Source: Lysobacter sp. yr284 (GTDB lineage Bacteria; Pseudomonadota; Gammaproteobacteria; Xanthomonadales; Xanthomonadaceae). Taken from it: a DNA stretch of 64,000 nucleotides. The stretch covers positions 124,001 to 188,000 of the forward strand of contig NZ_FNPT01000006.1 in the NCBI RefSeq assembly GCF_900107375.1, in the 5' to 3' direction. The position numbers and the translations under genes are program-made. Below, one piece after another: positions 42,224 through 50,577 of the stretch (positions are counted from its first letter, which is position 1; the number at the start of each line of letters is the position of its first letter). The notes under the pieces were generated by a model. The model saw nothing but the letters and a program-made list of their open reading frames with translations, was not told the origin of the DNA and ran no database searches.

Positions 42224-42879
42224 GCGCGGAGATCGAAGACGACGCCGGCATCGACTCCGGCGCGCCGGTATGGGCCGCCTTCGGCGACCTGATGTCGGTG
42301 CTGCTGGGCGTGTTCGTGCTGATCCTGGTCGGGGTGATCGGCGCGCAGATGCAGCTGTCCAGCCGCCTCGACGAGGAAGTGAAGCAGCGCAAGATCGAAG
42401 CCCAGCGCCGCCAGACCCTGGAGCGCGCGCTGGCCGCGCCGCTGGCGAGCGGGCGGGTGACCCTGGTCGACGGCCGCATCGGCATCAGCGGCAACGTGCT
42501 GTTCGCGCTGAACTCCGATCAGTTGCAGCCGCAGGGGCGCGAACTGCTCAAGACCCTGGCCGGCCCGCTGACCGAGTACCTGCGCTCGCGCGACGAGATC
42601 CTGATGGTCAGCGGCTTCACCGACGACCGCCTGGTGCGCGAGAGCAACCGCCAGTTCGCCGACAACTGGGAGCTGTCGGCGCAGCGTTCGCTGACCGTGA
42701 CCCGCGCGCTGATCGCCGCGGGCGTGCCGCAGACGGCGGTGTTCGCCGCCGCGTTCGGCGCCCAGCAGCCGGTGGATTCCAACGCCGAGGAAGCCGGGCG
42801 TGCGCGCAACCGGCGGGTGGAGATCGCGCCGATGCCGCGTCCGACCCAGGCCGCCGCGCCGCCGCGCGGGTCGCGATGA
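42220..42879 (+). CDS. MotB/ZorB-like OmpA-family motor subunit
   Basis: A 219-residue protein started by GTG overlapping the previous stop. A short cytoplasmic N-terminus leads to one membrane helix (about 17-41): WAAFGDLMSVLLGVFVLILVG. Asp23 in GDLMS sits where MotB, ExbD and ZorB keep their ion-binding aspartate. A coiled region follows, then a peptidoglycan-binding OmpA domain (about 95-205): NVLFALNSDQL, VSGFTDDR, and GRARNRRVEI, the last being the diagnostic C-terminal motif. It should anchor the stator to the wall while the helix conducts ions with the DUF802 protein. The stop overlaps the next start (ATGA). Confidence 0.88.
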   Translation: MSAEIEDDAGIDSGAPVWAAFGDLMSVLLGVFVLILVGVIGAQMQLSSRLDEEVKQRKIEAQRRQTLERALAAPLASGRVTLVDGRIGISGNVLFALNSDQLQPQGRELLKTLAGPLTEYLRSRDEILMVSGFTDDRLVRESNRQFADNWELSAQRSLTVTRALIAAGVPQTAVFAAAFGAQQPVDSNAEEAGRARNRRVEIAPMPRPTQAAAPPRGSR

Positions 42880-43604
42880 CTCAGGCCCGTGCGAACGCGG
42901 GCGGGCCCGATCCGCGGGCCACGCTGGAAGCCTGGCGCGCGCAGGGCGAAGACCGCCGCGATCGCGCCGGTTTCGCCCGCATCGACGCGCTGGAGCGCCG
43001 CGCCGCGGCGCAGGACGGCGAACTGCGGCGGGTGCTGGATGCGCGGGTGCGCGAGATGATGATCGCGTACGCCGGCGAACTGGAGCGCAGCGCGGTGCGG
43101 GCGCGCGAGGCGGCCGTTGGCAAGGCGGACGCTGCCACCGCGGCCTCGCCCGCCGAGGCCGTCGCGCGCAAGGGCGGCAAGCGCAAGCCGCGGGCGGGCG
43201 CGGAAACCGCGCCGGCGCCGGCGCCGACCTTGGCCGAACTGACCCAGCGCCTGGAGGCGTTGGTGGCGACGCGCGAGGCGGCTTCCGCCGATGCGCCGCG
43301 GGCCGCGTTCCCGCAACTGGCCGCGCTCGACGAATTCCGCATGCGCTTCTCGCGCCTGCGCATGGACCGGCAGCTGCGCGAGTCGCTGGAACCGTCGTCC
43401 ACCGACGCCGGCCCGCTCAATTCCGGCCGGCTCGTGCACCGCGCGCTGAGCACCATGCAGGCGCTGGCGCCGGAGTACCTGCAGCAGTTCATGGCTTATG
43501 TCGATGCGCTGGCGTGGATGGAACGGCTCGGCGGCGTGGCCGAGGCCGATGAACCGGCCGTGGCCGCGGGCGGCGGCAAGCGCGGGCGCAAGCGCCGCGA
43601 ATAG
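42876..43604 (+). CDS. DUF2894 protein, last gene of motor operon
   Basis: A 242-residue soluble protein. Two helical parts: about residues 10-75 (ATLEAWRAQGEDRRDRAGFARIDALERRAAAQ, in pieces) and about 150-225 (LDEFRMRFSRLRMDRQLRESLEPSSTDAGPLNSGRLVHRALSTMQALAPEYLQQFMAYVDAL, in pieces), joined by a basic Ala/Pro-rich linker (KGGKRKPRAGAE). The tail is Lys/Arg-rich. The C-terminal block matches what I recall of DUF2894. No catalytic motif. The position at the end of a fully overlapping operon suggests a regulatory or structural partner of the motor. It may contact nucleic acid through its basic segments, but that is a guess. Confidence 0.82.
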   Translation: MTQARANAGGPDPRATLEAWRAQGEDRRDRAGFARIDALERRAAAQDGELRRVLDARVREMMIAYAGELERSAVRAREAAVGKADAATAASPAEAVARKGGKRKPRAGAETAPAPAPTLAELTQRLEALVATREAASADAPRAAFPQLAALDEFRMRFSRLRMDRQLRESLEPSSTDAGPLNSGRLVHRALSTMQALAPEYLQQFMAYVDALAWMERLGGVAEADEPAVAAGGGKRGRKRRE

Positions 43605-43623
43605 CGCGGACGTTGCGTCCGCG
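43605..43623. terminator. Short hairpin between convergent genes
   Basis: Eight-base stem CGCGGACG/CGTCCGCG with a TTG loop immediately after the motor operon. No T run, so termination strength is uncertain. Confidence 0.4.
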
Positions 43624-43631
43624 ACGACCCT

Positions 43632-44264
43632 TCAGCGCCGCCTGACCGAACGCAGGTAGGCGCAGAACATGTCGGCCATGGCTTCGGCGTAGGTTTCGAT
43701 CTCCTGCGCGCTGCGCGGGGTTTCCGAAAATTCCTTGCCGACCTGCGACAAGGTGGTGATGACCAGGTCGCCGGCGACGGTGCGCGCCGCCTCGTCGGCC
43801 TGCGGCAGCGCTTCGCGCATGAACGCCTCGAACGCGCGCTCGCTGGCGGCATGGGCCTGGCGCGCCTCGGGCGCGTCGCGGTACAGCGGCGCGGCGTCGG
43901 CCAGGGCCACCCGCATCGCCGCTTCCTCGCATTCCGAACGCACGAAGGCATGCACCAGCTCGCGCAGCCGGCGCAGCGGCGGCCTGCGCGCGTCTTCCAG
44001 GATCGCGCACAGCAGCGCGGTGGTCTGGCCCCATTCCTGCGTCTGCAGGCGGAACAGGATCGCCGCCTTGTTGGGGAAATATTGGTACAGCGAGCCGACG
44101 CTGACCCCGGCGCGCTCGGCCACGCGCGCGGTGGTGAAGCGCTGCGCGCCTTCCTTCGCCAAAACCTGAGCGGCGGCCTCCAGGATCACCGCGACCGAGT
44201 CGCTCGAGCGCGCCTGCCGGGGCTGTTTTCGCTGGGAAATCTGCGGTTTTTTCGGGTCGGTCAT
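43632..44264 (-). CDS. TetR-family repressor
   Basis: A 210-residue regulator. After a basic N-terminus (QISQRKQPRQARS) comes a textbook TetR helix-turn-helix (about 25-72): ILEAAAQVLAKEGAQRFTTARVAERAGVSVGSLYQYFPNKAAIL (in pieces). The C-terminal ligand domain (about 80-205) is helical and of the AcrR-like type. The divergent gene encodes an O-methyltransferase, and a perfect inverted repeat lies between them, so the likely function is repression of that gene and of itself. Confidence 0.92.
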   Translation of the reverse strand: MTDPKKPQISQRKQPRQARSSDSVAVILEAAAQVLAKEGAQRFTTARVAERAGVSVGSLYQYFPNKAAILFRLQTQEWGQTTALLCAILEDARRPPLRRLRELVHAFVRSECEEAAMRVALADAAPLYRDAPEARQAHAASERAFEAFMREALPQADEAARTVAGDLVITTLSQVGKEFSETPRSAQEIETYAEAMADMFCAYLRSVRRR

Positions 44265-44297
44265 GGGGGCTGCGCCAATGCGAATAGCGAACCTGAC

Positions 44298-44318
44298 GAA
44301 TCAGTCGCATTCTGATTC
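44298..44318. promoter_or_regulatory. TetR operator
   Basis: GAATCAG-N7-CTGATTC, a perfect 7-base inverted repeat with a 7-base spacer, 34 bases upstream of the repressor start and 40 bases from the methyltransferase start. Size and position are typical of TetR operators. Confidence 0.7.
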
Positions 44319-44358
44319 TACCCCCAACGACGCCCGCATACGGGCCGGAGACACCGCA

Positions 44359-45054
44359 ATGAATACCTCCGTTGCCAGCCATGGCGCGACCAATACGCTT
44401 ACTGCCGCGCCGCTGTCGGCGCTGATCCAGCGCCTGTTCGACGAGGCCGACGCGACCTCGCCGATGGACGTGCCCGCGCTGGCCGCGATGCCGCGCGAAG
44501 AACACGAACGGCTGATGCGCAGCACCACCGAATACCTGGGCTTCTACGGCCAGCTCAAGGACATGCCGCTGGCGGTCTCGCGCGAGACCGGCGTGCTGCT
44601 GTACCAATTGGCGCGCAGCGCCGGCGCGCGCAACATCGTCGAGTTCGGCACCTCGTTCGGCATCTCGACCCTGCACCTGGCGGCGGCGTTGCGCGACAAC
44701 GGCGGCGGCCGCCTGGTCAGCAGCGAGTTCGAGCCGTCCAAGGTCGCGCGCGCCCGCGCCAACCTCGCCGCCGGCGGCCTCGCCGACCTGGTCGAGATCC
44801 GCGAGGGCGATGCGCTGCGCACGCTCGCCGCCGACCTGCCCGAGTCGATCGACCTGGTCTTGCTCGACGGCGCCAAGGCGCTGTATCCGCAGGTGCTGGA
44901 CCTGCTGGAACCGAAGCTGCGCGCCGGTGCGCTGATCGTGGCCGACAACGCCGACTACAGCCCCGACTACCTGCAGCGGGTGCGCTCGCCGCAGCGCGGT
45001 TATCTGTCGGTGCCGTTCGGCGGCGACGTGGAACTGTCGATGCGCCTGGGCTGA
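44359..45054 (+). CDS. SAM-dependent O-methyltransferase (catechol-like/CCoA type)
   Basis: A 231-residue cytoplasmic enzyme; GGAG nine bases before the ATG. It contains VEFGTSFGISTLHLAAAL (motif I, Asn/Glu-Phe-Gly-x-x-x-Gly, about 92-109), SSEFEPSKVARARANLAAGG (motif II acidic residue) and SIDLVLLDGAKALYPQVLDLLEPKLRAGALIVADNADY with the metal-binding Asp and Asn of class I metal-dependent O-methyltransferases. It probably methylates a hydroxyl of a small aromatic. It is under a divergent TetR repressor with an obvious operator, so it is inducible, perhaps by its own substrate. Confidence 0.88.
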   Translation: MNTSVASHGATNTLTAAPLSALIQRLFDEADATSPMDVPALAAMPREEHERLMRSTTEYLGFYGQLKDMPLAVSRETGVLLYQLARSAGARNIVEFGTSFGISTLHLAAALRDNGGGRLVSSEFEPSKVARARANLAAGGLADLVEIREGDALRTLAADLPESIDLVLLDGAKALYPQVLDLLEPKLRAGALIVADNADYSPDYLQRVRSPQRGYLSVPFGGDVELSMRLG

Positions 45055-45081
45055 GCGGCGCCGCGTCCGGCCGGCGCGGCG

Positions 45082-46452
45082 TCAGCGCCGGCCGATGCGC
45101 ACGTCGTGGAACACGCCGTCGGGATCGCAGCGGCGGCGCAGTTCGCGCAGCCGCGCCCAGTTCGCCGGGGCGAAGCAGCGTTCGACCTGGGCCGAGCGTT
45201 CTTCCAGGTCGAACTCGTTGATGTAGGCGCCGCTGGCGACGCCGGCCAGTTCGTCGTACAGCGCCTTGAGCCAGCGCCGGTTGGCCTCGTCGTCGCGCTC
45301 GGCGTCCCATTGCGCGTAGGTCGAGACGAACCAACGCCCGCGCGCGGAGAACGCCGCGTCGGGCAGTCGCGGTTCGCCGCGCCAGATCAGCAGCGGCACG
45401 CTCGCCGGCGACGGCCGCAGGGGCAGGTGCGCGGCGAGGATGCGCGCGGCCTCGGCGCCGCGGTCGGTGAGGACGTTGTCGCAGCGGTAGCGGCGCGACA
45501 CCAGCATCGCCTCGCTCTGGCGGTAGATCGCCTCGAAGCTGCTGGGCTGGTCGCGCGCGAGCGGTTCGACCAGTCCGGCGGGCAAGCGCGAGAACAGCGC
45601 GGCGTGCAGCGCCTGTGCCTGTTGCGCGGTGTCGGCGAAGGCGAGCGTGCTCAGCGCGGCCTGCAGGCCGTCGCCGTGGGGCACGACCGCGATCATGACC
45701 TGGAGCGCCGGCGGCGGGTCGGCGCGCTCGACCGCCTGCAGCAACGCGCCGAGCCGGTCCAGGCCGGTGTGCGCGCTGCTGCCGGTGATGCAGGCCGGCA
45801 GCGGCTGGCAGTCGAGGTAGAACTTCACCGCCACGAAGCCGAGCCCGGGGCCGCCGCCGCGCGCGGCCCAGAACAGTTGCGGATGATGTTCGGCGTCGGC
45901 GTGCAGCAGCTCGCCGTCGGCGCCGATCAGGTCCAGCGCGCGGAGGTTGAACGCGCTCATGCCGCCCCAGGCGCGGAAGTTGATGCCGAGCCCGCCGCCG
46001 AGCAGGAAGCCGCTGAGCCCGACGTCGCCGCCGTGGCCGGTCGGGAACGCGAGCCCGTGCGGCGCCAGCGCCTGGGCCAGTTGCCGGGCGCTGACGCCGG
46101 GCTGGACCGCGGCCATGCGTGCGGCCGGATCGACGTCGATCCGGTCCAGCGCGGACAGGTCCAGCAACAGGCCGTTGTCGCGCAGGAAACAGCCGGCGTA
46201 GCTGTGGCCGCGGCCGCGCACGCTGACCGACAGGCCGTGGCGGCGGGCGAAGTCGATGCTGTGGCCGACGTCGGCGATCGATTGCGCGCGCACGATGTAC
46301 TCGGGGAAGCGCTCGAAGCGACGCCCGTTCCAACAGGCGTCGCGATGCCAGCCGGCGTATTCGGCGTGGTGGCGCGAGCGCGCCTTGCCGTCGAGGTGGC
46401 GCGGAAAGACGCGGAAATCGTCGGCGTCGATGGGATCGGGGCGCAGGTCCAT
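45082..46452 (-). CDS. FAD-binding PCMH-type oxidase (berberine bridge enzyme-like)
   Basis: A 456-residue flavoprotein. The FAD-binding half holds GLSVSVRGRGHSYAG, with the His of the Gly-x-Gly-His-Ser motif that usually carries the 8-alpha-N-histidyl FAD bond, and TGHGGDVGLSGFLLGGGLG. The Cys that makes the second covalent bond in bicovalent members is absent (Gly-His-Gly-Gly there). The C-terminus (YINEFDLEERSAQVERCFAPANWARLRELRRRCDPDGVF, in pieces) matches the BBE segment: Asn near its start and the Asp-Pro-Asp/Asn-x-Val/Phe end. Such enzymes oxidise natural products or sugars. It is the last gene of a three-gene minus-strand set, 13 bases after the previous stop. Confidence 0.87.
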   Translation of the reverse strand: MDLRPDPIDADDFRVFPRHLDGKARSRHHAEYAGWHRDACWNGRRFERFPEYIVRAQSIADVGHSIDFARRHGLSVSVRGRGHSYAGCFLRDNGLLLDLSALDRIDVDPAARMAAVQPGVSARQLAQALAPHGLAFPTGHGGDVGLSGFLLGGGLGINFRAWGGMSAFNLRALDLIGADGELLHADAEHHPQLFWAARGGGPGLGFVAVKFYLDCQPLPACITGSSAHTGLDRLGALLQAVERADPPPALQVMIAVVPHGDGLQAALSTLAFADTAQQAQALHAALFSRLPAGLVEPLARDQPSSFEAIYRQSEAMLVSRRYRCDNVLTDRGAEAARILAAHLPLRPSPASVPLLIWRGEPRLPDAAFSARGRWFVSTYAQWDAERDDEANRRWLKALYDELAGVASGAYINEFDLEERSAQVERCFAPANWARLRELRRRCDPDGVFHDVRIGRR

Positions 46453-46465
46453 GGCGGGCGTCCTG

Positions 46466-47545
46466 TCAGTCGGTGACGGCGGAAGCGAGCGCATCGGCGG
46501 CGCGCCGGTGCGGCGGCGCGGCCGGCTGCGGCGGCGCGATGCGGGCGACCGCGCAATGCAGCGGCACGGGCGACAGCCCCAGGCGCCGCTTGATCCGGTC
46601 GTTGAGCCGGCCGCCTTCGAAACGGCGCAGCCCTTCGGCGAAGGCGTGGCGGCAGGCGGCGGCGAAGCAGATCGTGTACGGGCTGAAGTCGCTGCGGTCG
46701 TAGGCCATGCCGGCCGACCACATGCAGAACGTGTCGCGTTGCTGGAAGAAGACCATGCCGCTGACCAGGCGGCCCTGCGCCTGGATCACCACCAGCCGCG
46801 CCAGATCGCCGCACAGGCGCACGAAGCGCGCCAGCGGCGCGGCCGGGAAATAGTGCGGCGTGCCGCGGCGGGCGGTGGTGCGGAAGCACAGCTCGCAGAC
46901 CTGCTCCAGCATTTCGTCGAACGGCGGCGCCAGCACCCGCGCGCTGGCGCCGCTGGCGGCGAACTTGCGCAGTTGGCGGCGCATCTCCGCGCGTCCGTCG
47001 CTCGGCAGCGCGCGCACGAAATGGTCGAAGTCGTCGAACCCGCCCAGTTGCGCGTCGTAGCGTTCGACCAGCGCATGCGTCTGCAAGCGGCCGGCGCGCG
47101 GCCGCGCCGCCTCGCCGAGGTTGAGCAGGCCGGCGTAGGCCGCGCCTTCGCGCGCGGCGGTGCGCAGCAGTGCGTCGATCAACGCTTCGCGCACGCCGCC
47201 GGCGGCTTCCAGGCACGGCACGGTGCTGTCCCAGCAATGCATCATGTGGCTGAACAAGCCCAACTCGCCGCCGCGGTCGCGGACCCCCGCCGCGCGCGCC
47301 AGCAGGCCCAGCGGGTCCACTGCGGCCAGGCGCTGCAAGTAGGCCGGCAGGCATCCGGCCAGCTCGTCGCCGGCGTATGCGCACAGGTACAGGGTCTTGT
47401 GCGTCGGCAGCAGCGGCGAGCGTTCGGCCGCGAGCAGGAAACGCCAGTCGTAGAACAGCGGCGCGCGGCTGGCGGCGTGCAGGGCTTCGTAGCTGCGTCG
47501 GTCGATCCGTTCCAGCGCATCGAACACTTCGATCCTCGGCTTCAC
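46466..47545 (-). CDS. FemAB/GNAT-like acyl or aminoacyl transferase
   Basis: A 359-residue cytoplasmic protein from a GTG with GAGGAG eight bases upstream. The first part (EVFDALERIDRRSYEALHAASRAPLFYDWRFLLAAERSPLL, in pieces) and the second half (DFDHFVRALPSDGRAEMRRQL, RLVVIQAQGRLVSGMVFFQQRDTFCMWSAGMAYDRSDFSPYTICFAAACRHAFAEGL, in pieces) resemble the FemAB-like PF04339/GNAT superfamily, in which a tandem GNAT fold transfers acyl or aminoacyl groups. The GMVFF and YDRS strand motifs and the final RFEGG are the best supports. Some relatives use aminoacyl-tRNA to build peptide bonds in natural products. Here the donor is unknown. It sits between a methyltransferase and an oxidase, probably one pathway. 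Confidence 0.75.
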   Translation of the reverse strand: MKPRIEVFDALERIDRRSYEALHAASRAPLFYDWRFLLAAERSPLLPTHKTLYLCAYAGDELAGCLPAYLQRLAAVDPLGLLARAAGVRDRGGELGLFSHMMHCWDSTVPCLEAAGGVREALIDALLRTAAREGAAYAGLLNLGEAARPRAGRLQTHALVERYDAQLGGFDDFDHFVRALPSDGRAEMRRQLRKFAASGASARVLAPPFDEMLEQVCELCFRTTARRGTPHYFPAAPLARFVRLCGDLARLVVIQAQGRLVSGMVFFQQRDTFCMWSAGMAYDRSDFSPYTICFAAACRHAFAEGLRRFEGGRLNDRIKRRLGLSPVPLHCAVARIAPPQPAAPPHRRAADALASAVTD

Positions 47546-47607
47546 GGCGGTCTCCTCGGATGCGTGCGGGCTTGCGCCGCCGGCGGCGCCTGGCGGCGAT
47601 GCCGCGC

Positions 47608-48354
47608 TCAGCGGCGGCGGCACTCGACGATGGCGGCGTGCGGCCGGCGCACGTAGGCCTCCAGCTCCGGCGGCGCGTCCGCCGCCGCCTGCAGTTGCGG
47701 CGCATGCCAGCGCACCGAGTCGGCGCCGGCGCGGCGCAGCGCCGACTCGATCGCGCTGCGGCTCCAGTACCACGCGTGCACGCTGGCGTCGTAGCGTTGT
47801 TGGTAGAACAGGTCCAGGCGCAGGCGCGCGCCGTCGCGGTGCGGCTCGCGCGCATCGTCGGGGGTCATGCGGAAGCCGAAGGGCTCGTAATACGACGGCG
47901 CCGGGTCGTAGTCGGGATGGATCGGCAACGCGATCAGCCGCCCGCCCGGGCGCAGCGGCGCGAGCATCTGGAAACACATGCGCTCCAGGTCCGGCAGCGC
48001 CTGCGCATACGGCAGCACGTACACCGCCAGCACCAGGTCGAAGCCGCCGGCCTGTTCCGGCCCCAGCGCCGATACGAACTCCACCTCCAGGCGCTCGGCC
48101 GCGGCGCGGCGGCGGGCGCTGGCGAGCATGCCTTCGGCGAGGTCGTAGCCGACCACCCGGCGCGCCCCGGCGCGCTTGAGCATCCGCGCATAGGTGCCGG
48201 CGCCGCAGCCGAAGTCGAGCACGTCGGCGCCGGCGATGTCGCCGATGCGCGCGAGCACGCTCGGCGTCTCGATGTACTTGCGGAACGGCCAATCGCCGAT
48301 GTCTTCGTACAGATCGGCCAGGGCTTCGAACTGGGCGGCGTTGTGCTGGGTCAT
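47608..48354 (-). CDS. Class I SAM-dependent methyltransferase
   Basis: A 248-residue cytoplasmic enzyme. It begins MTQHNAAQFEALADLYEDIGDWPFRKYIE, with motif I ADVLDFGCGAGTYARMLKRAG (about 43-63), the strand-2 acidic residue in VVGYDLAEGM, and FDLVLAVYVLPYAQALPDLERM. The C-terminal lid includes YYEPFGFRMTPDDAREP and WYWSRSAIESALRRAG. The N-terminal pattern is one I associate with natural-product methyltransferases rather than tRNA or protein enzymes. First gene of the three-gene set; the following gene starts 62 bases on. Confidence 0.85.
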   Translation of the reverse strand: MTQHNAAQFEALADLYEDIGDWPFRKYIETPSVLARIGDIAGADVLDFGCGAGTYARMLKRAGARRVVGYDLAEGMLASARRRAAAERLEVEFVSALGPEQAGGFDLVLAVYVLPYAQALPDLERMCFQMLAPLRPGGRLIALPIHPDYDPAPSYYEPFGFRMTPDDAREPHRDGARLRLDLFYQQRYDASVHAWYWSRSAIESALRRAGADSVRWHAPQLQAAADAPPELEAYVRRPHAAIVECRRR

Positions 48355-48812
48355 CGGGCGGGTCCTCGGCGAAGGCGGGCGATGCGCGGGCGCGGCGGCG
48401 CCGAGCGCGGCGCGGCGATGCGCGCAGACGCGTTCGCCCCGGAAGTCGGTTGCGCGCGTGTCCCCTGCGCGCGGCGGTACTAGTACGTCCGAAGCCGCCC
48501 GCGCGAACGTGATGTCGAATGCACAAATGCGGCCGTTAACGCACGCTCACGCGTTCGCGCCGATCGCGTCACATCGGCGCGATGAGCCGCGGTGATGGGC
48601 GGTGAGGCGGGCGCGCGGATCGCCTGCACCGCGCGCAAAGCCAAGCGGCCGATGGGTAGGGCGAACGCATGAGCCGTTTGCGCCGCGGCTTGCGAGTCCC
48701 GGTACGAGCCGCTGCGCGCGCAGCGGCCGACCGGCCCGTGCGCGCACCGCGCGCCGTCCGCGGCCTCGGTGCCCGCGCCGGGAACCATCTACGTTTCGAA
48801 GGGATATCGATC
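48355..48812. other. Divergent intergenic region
   Basis: About 460 bases between the three-gene set and a secreted-protein gene. It holds a 10-base palindrome GTACTAGTAC at 48477-48486, about 125 bases upstream of the methyltransferase start, and AT-richer sequence around 48520-48550. No gene supported. Confidence 0.4.
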
Positions 48813-49409
48813 ATGAAGCTGAAACCATCCGCGACTCCCCTGCTGGCGACGCTGGCGTTGCTGGCCGCCTGGCTCCCCGCCGCGGCCGGCACGGTGACGG
48901 TGTCGCCGTCCGGCCCGACCTCGCTGTCGGGCGAAGCCACCGTGACCGTGCTGGGCCTGGACGGGCGGCTGGAACGGCAGGTGCGCTGCGCCCTGGACCT
49001 GCGCATCGCGCTCGCCGCGAGCGGCACATTCACGGTCGCCGCGATGCTGTTCTCGCCGCAGTGCTACGACCAGACCGGCACGCCGTTCGCGGTGGCCGCC
49101 GAGAACCTGTCGCAGTGGCGCGGCACCACTTCGGCCTACGACGCCCGTTCGGCGCAGTCGGGCGTAACCAATCCGCAGATCACCCTGATCGAGGACAGCG
49201 GCCTGGGGCCGCCGTACTACGCCGACTGCCGCGGCCCTTCGCTCAAGGGCCTGTACTGGGTCGGCGTGGCCGACGGCCCGCCGACGCCGGCCACGCGCCT
49301 GTACACGCCGGGGAACCAATCGATCGGCGCGACCTCGAACGGGCGCAAGTGCCACATCAGCCTGGACCTGCGTCCGTCGCCGTTCCGCAATTTCCGCTAC
49401 GCCCCCTGA
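48813..49409 (+). CDS. Secreted protein of unknown function
   Basis: A 198-residue exported protein; signal peptide MKLKPSATPLLATLALLAAWLPAAA. The mature chain starts GTVTVSPSGPTSLSGEATVTVLG, an Ig-like or all-beta strand pattern, and has four Cys (VRCAL, PQCYD, ADCRG, RKCHI) that could pair. The middle (FTVAAMLFSPQCYDQTGTPFAVAAENLSQWRGTTSAYDARS, in pieces) has no match I recognise. It is convergent with the next gene, also a secreted unknown. Function not assigned. Confidence 0.75.
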   Translation: MKLKPSATPLLATLALLAAWLPAAAGTVTVSPSGPTSLSGEATVTVLGLDGRLERQVRCALDLRIALAASGTFTVAAMLFSPQCYDQTGTPFAVAAENLSQWRGTTSAYDARSAQSGVTNPQITLIEDSGLGPPYYADCRGPSLKGLYWVGVADGPPTPATRLYTPGNQSIGATSNGRKCHISLDLRPSPFRNFRYAP

Positions 49410-49471
49410 GCGCAGCGACGCGGATGGCGCCGCCGCCCGCCCGCAGCGCGCGGGCGGGCGGGCGGCGCGCG

Positions 49472-50212
49472 TCACGGCCCGAACAGTTCCAGCGGCCACA
49501 GCAGCCGCACGCCGTGGCCGGCCGGCAGCGCGCGGTCGCTGAGGATCGCGTTGCGCAGGCGCAGCGGCCGCCAGCCGCTGTCGGGCAGCGCGAACACGTG
49601 GCCGGCCTGCCCGTTCTGGACCGAGACCGCGACCTGGCGGCCGTCGAAGGCCAGGCGGAACTGCGTCAACCGGCGTCCGGGCGAGAGATCGACGACGGTC
49701 GCGGTCTGCGCCGGCGCGAGCGCGCTGAGCGGATCGGCCAGCGACCAGTCCGCCTGCGCGGGCGAATACCACTGCGCCAGGACCCGGGTCGGCGCGGGCG
49801 GGCCGGACTTCGGATCGGCTTCGCGCCACAGGCTCAGCGTCAGCACGCGGCGCTCGCCGGTCTTGTCGGAGCGGAACGACCACTCGATCAGGACTTCGCC
49901 GTCGGCGAACCCCAGCTCGCCGACCTGCACCGACAGGTCGACCGGCGCGGTCGCCGTCGCCACGGGGCGCTGCAGCTGCGCCCACGGCAGATCGTGCAGG
50001 CGCAGGCCGCCGGCGGGATCCAGCGGGCCGGGCCGGTCGCTGAACATGTCCACTTCGCAGCCGCCGCCGGCCGGTTCGTAGGGCTGCACGGTCAGCGGAT
50101 TGGCGTTGTCGCAGAAGTCGTTGCCGTCCGCGGCGGACGCGGCGTTGCCGCCGAGCGCTGCGATGCACAGCAGCGCGAGGCGGAGCGGGGCATGGGATAA
50201 CGGGTGACGCAT
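49472..50212 (-). CDS. Secreted protein of unknown function
   Basis: A 246-residue protein with a near-perfect AAGGAGG seven bases before the ATG and a signal peptide (about residues 1-28, ending ASA). The mature part contains [27 protein letters not shown], with a likely disulphide, and a strand-rich remainder ([39 protein letters not shown], in pieces; [18 protein letters not shown]; and a final LLWPLELFG). It looks like an all-beta, jelly-roll-type domain but I cannot name a family. The strong ribosome-binding site suggests high expression. Confidence 0.75.
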   Translation of the reverse strand: MRHPLSHAPLRLALLCIAALGGNAASAADGNDFCDNANPLTVQPYEPAGGGCEVDMFSDRPGPLDPAGGLRLHDLPWAQLQRPVATATAPVDLSVQVGELGFADGEVLIEWSFRSDKTGERRVLTLSLWREADPKSGPPAPTRVLAQWYSPAQADWSLADPLSALAPAQTATVVDLSPGRRLTQFRLAFDGRQVAVSVQNGQAGHVFALPDSGWRPLRLRNAILSDRALPAGHGVRLLWPLELFGP

Positions 50213-50577
50213 GCGAACCTCCTTGTAGCGCCGGCACGGCGCCGGCGGTGGATCGGGGACATGGCGGCTGGCGCGGGGCGGCGCGGGCCGCGGCATACGC
50301 GGCCGGGACCGCCGAAGGTGGACCCGAAACCGTCGCCGGACAAGCGCGCCGCGCGGACGGCCGCGGCGGCGGCGTGGACCGTCGCGGGATACTCGCGATC
50401 CGCGCGCGCAACGGCTCATCGCCGCCGCGCCGCGCCCGGCCGGCGCCCGCCCGCGCGGCGGCTGCGCTGAACGGGGGCCGCCGGCGGCCCCGGCTGTACG
50501 TGCCCGTACGGCGGCAGGATTTCGGCATCGGCGCGGCAGCGCCTAAAATGCGTGGCCCCAGCCGACGAGATTCGACA
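50213..50577. other. Intergenic region upstream of fabV
   Basis: About 365 bases between a minus-strand secreted-protein gene and fabV. The left part is extremely GC-rich with no credible gene. The fabV promoter lies at its right end. Confidence 0.4.
50521..50549 (+). promoter_or_regulatory. Promoter of fabV
   Basis: TAAAAT at 50544-50549 with a weak TTCGGC 17 bases upstream, about 29 bases before the TTG start. Confidence 0.45.

Noticed and set aside
39025-43604. Complete Zorya defence system
   Set aside because: The ZorAB-like core is present but no ZorC, ZorD or ZorE homologue is seen, and neighbours are not known defence genes.
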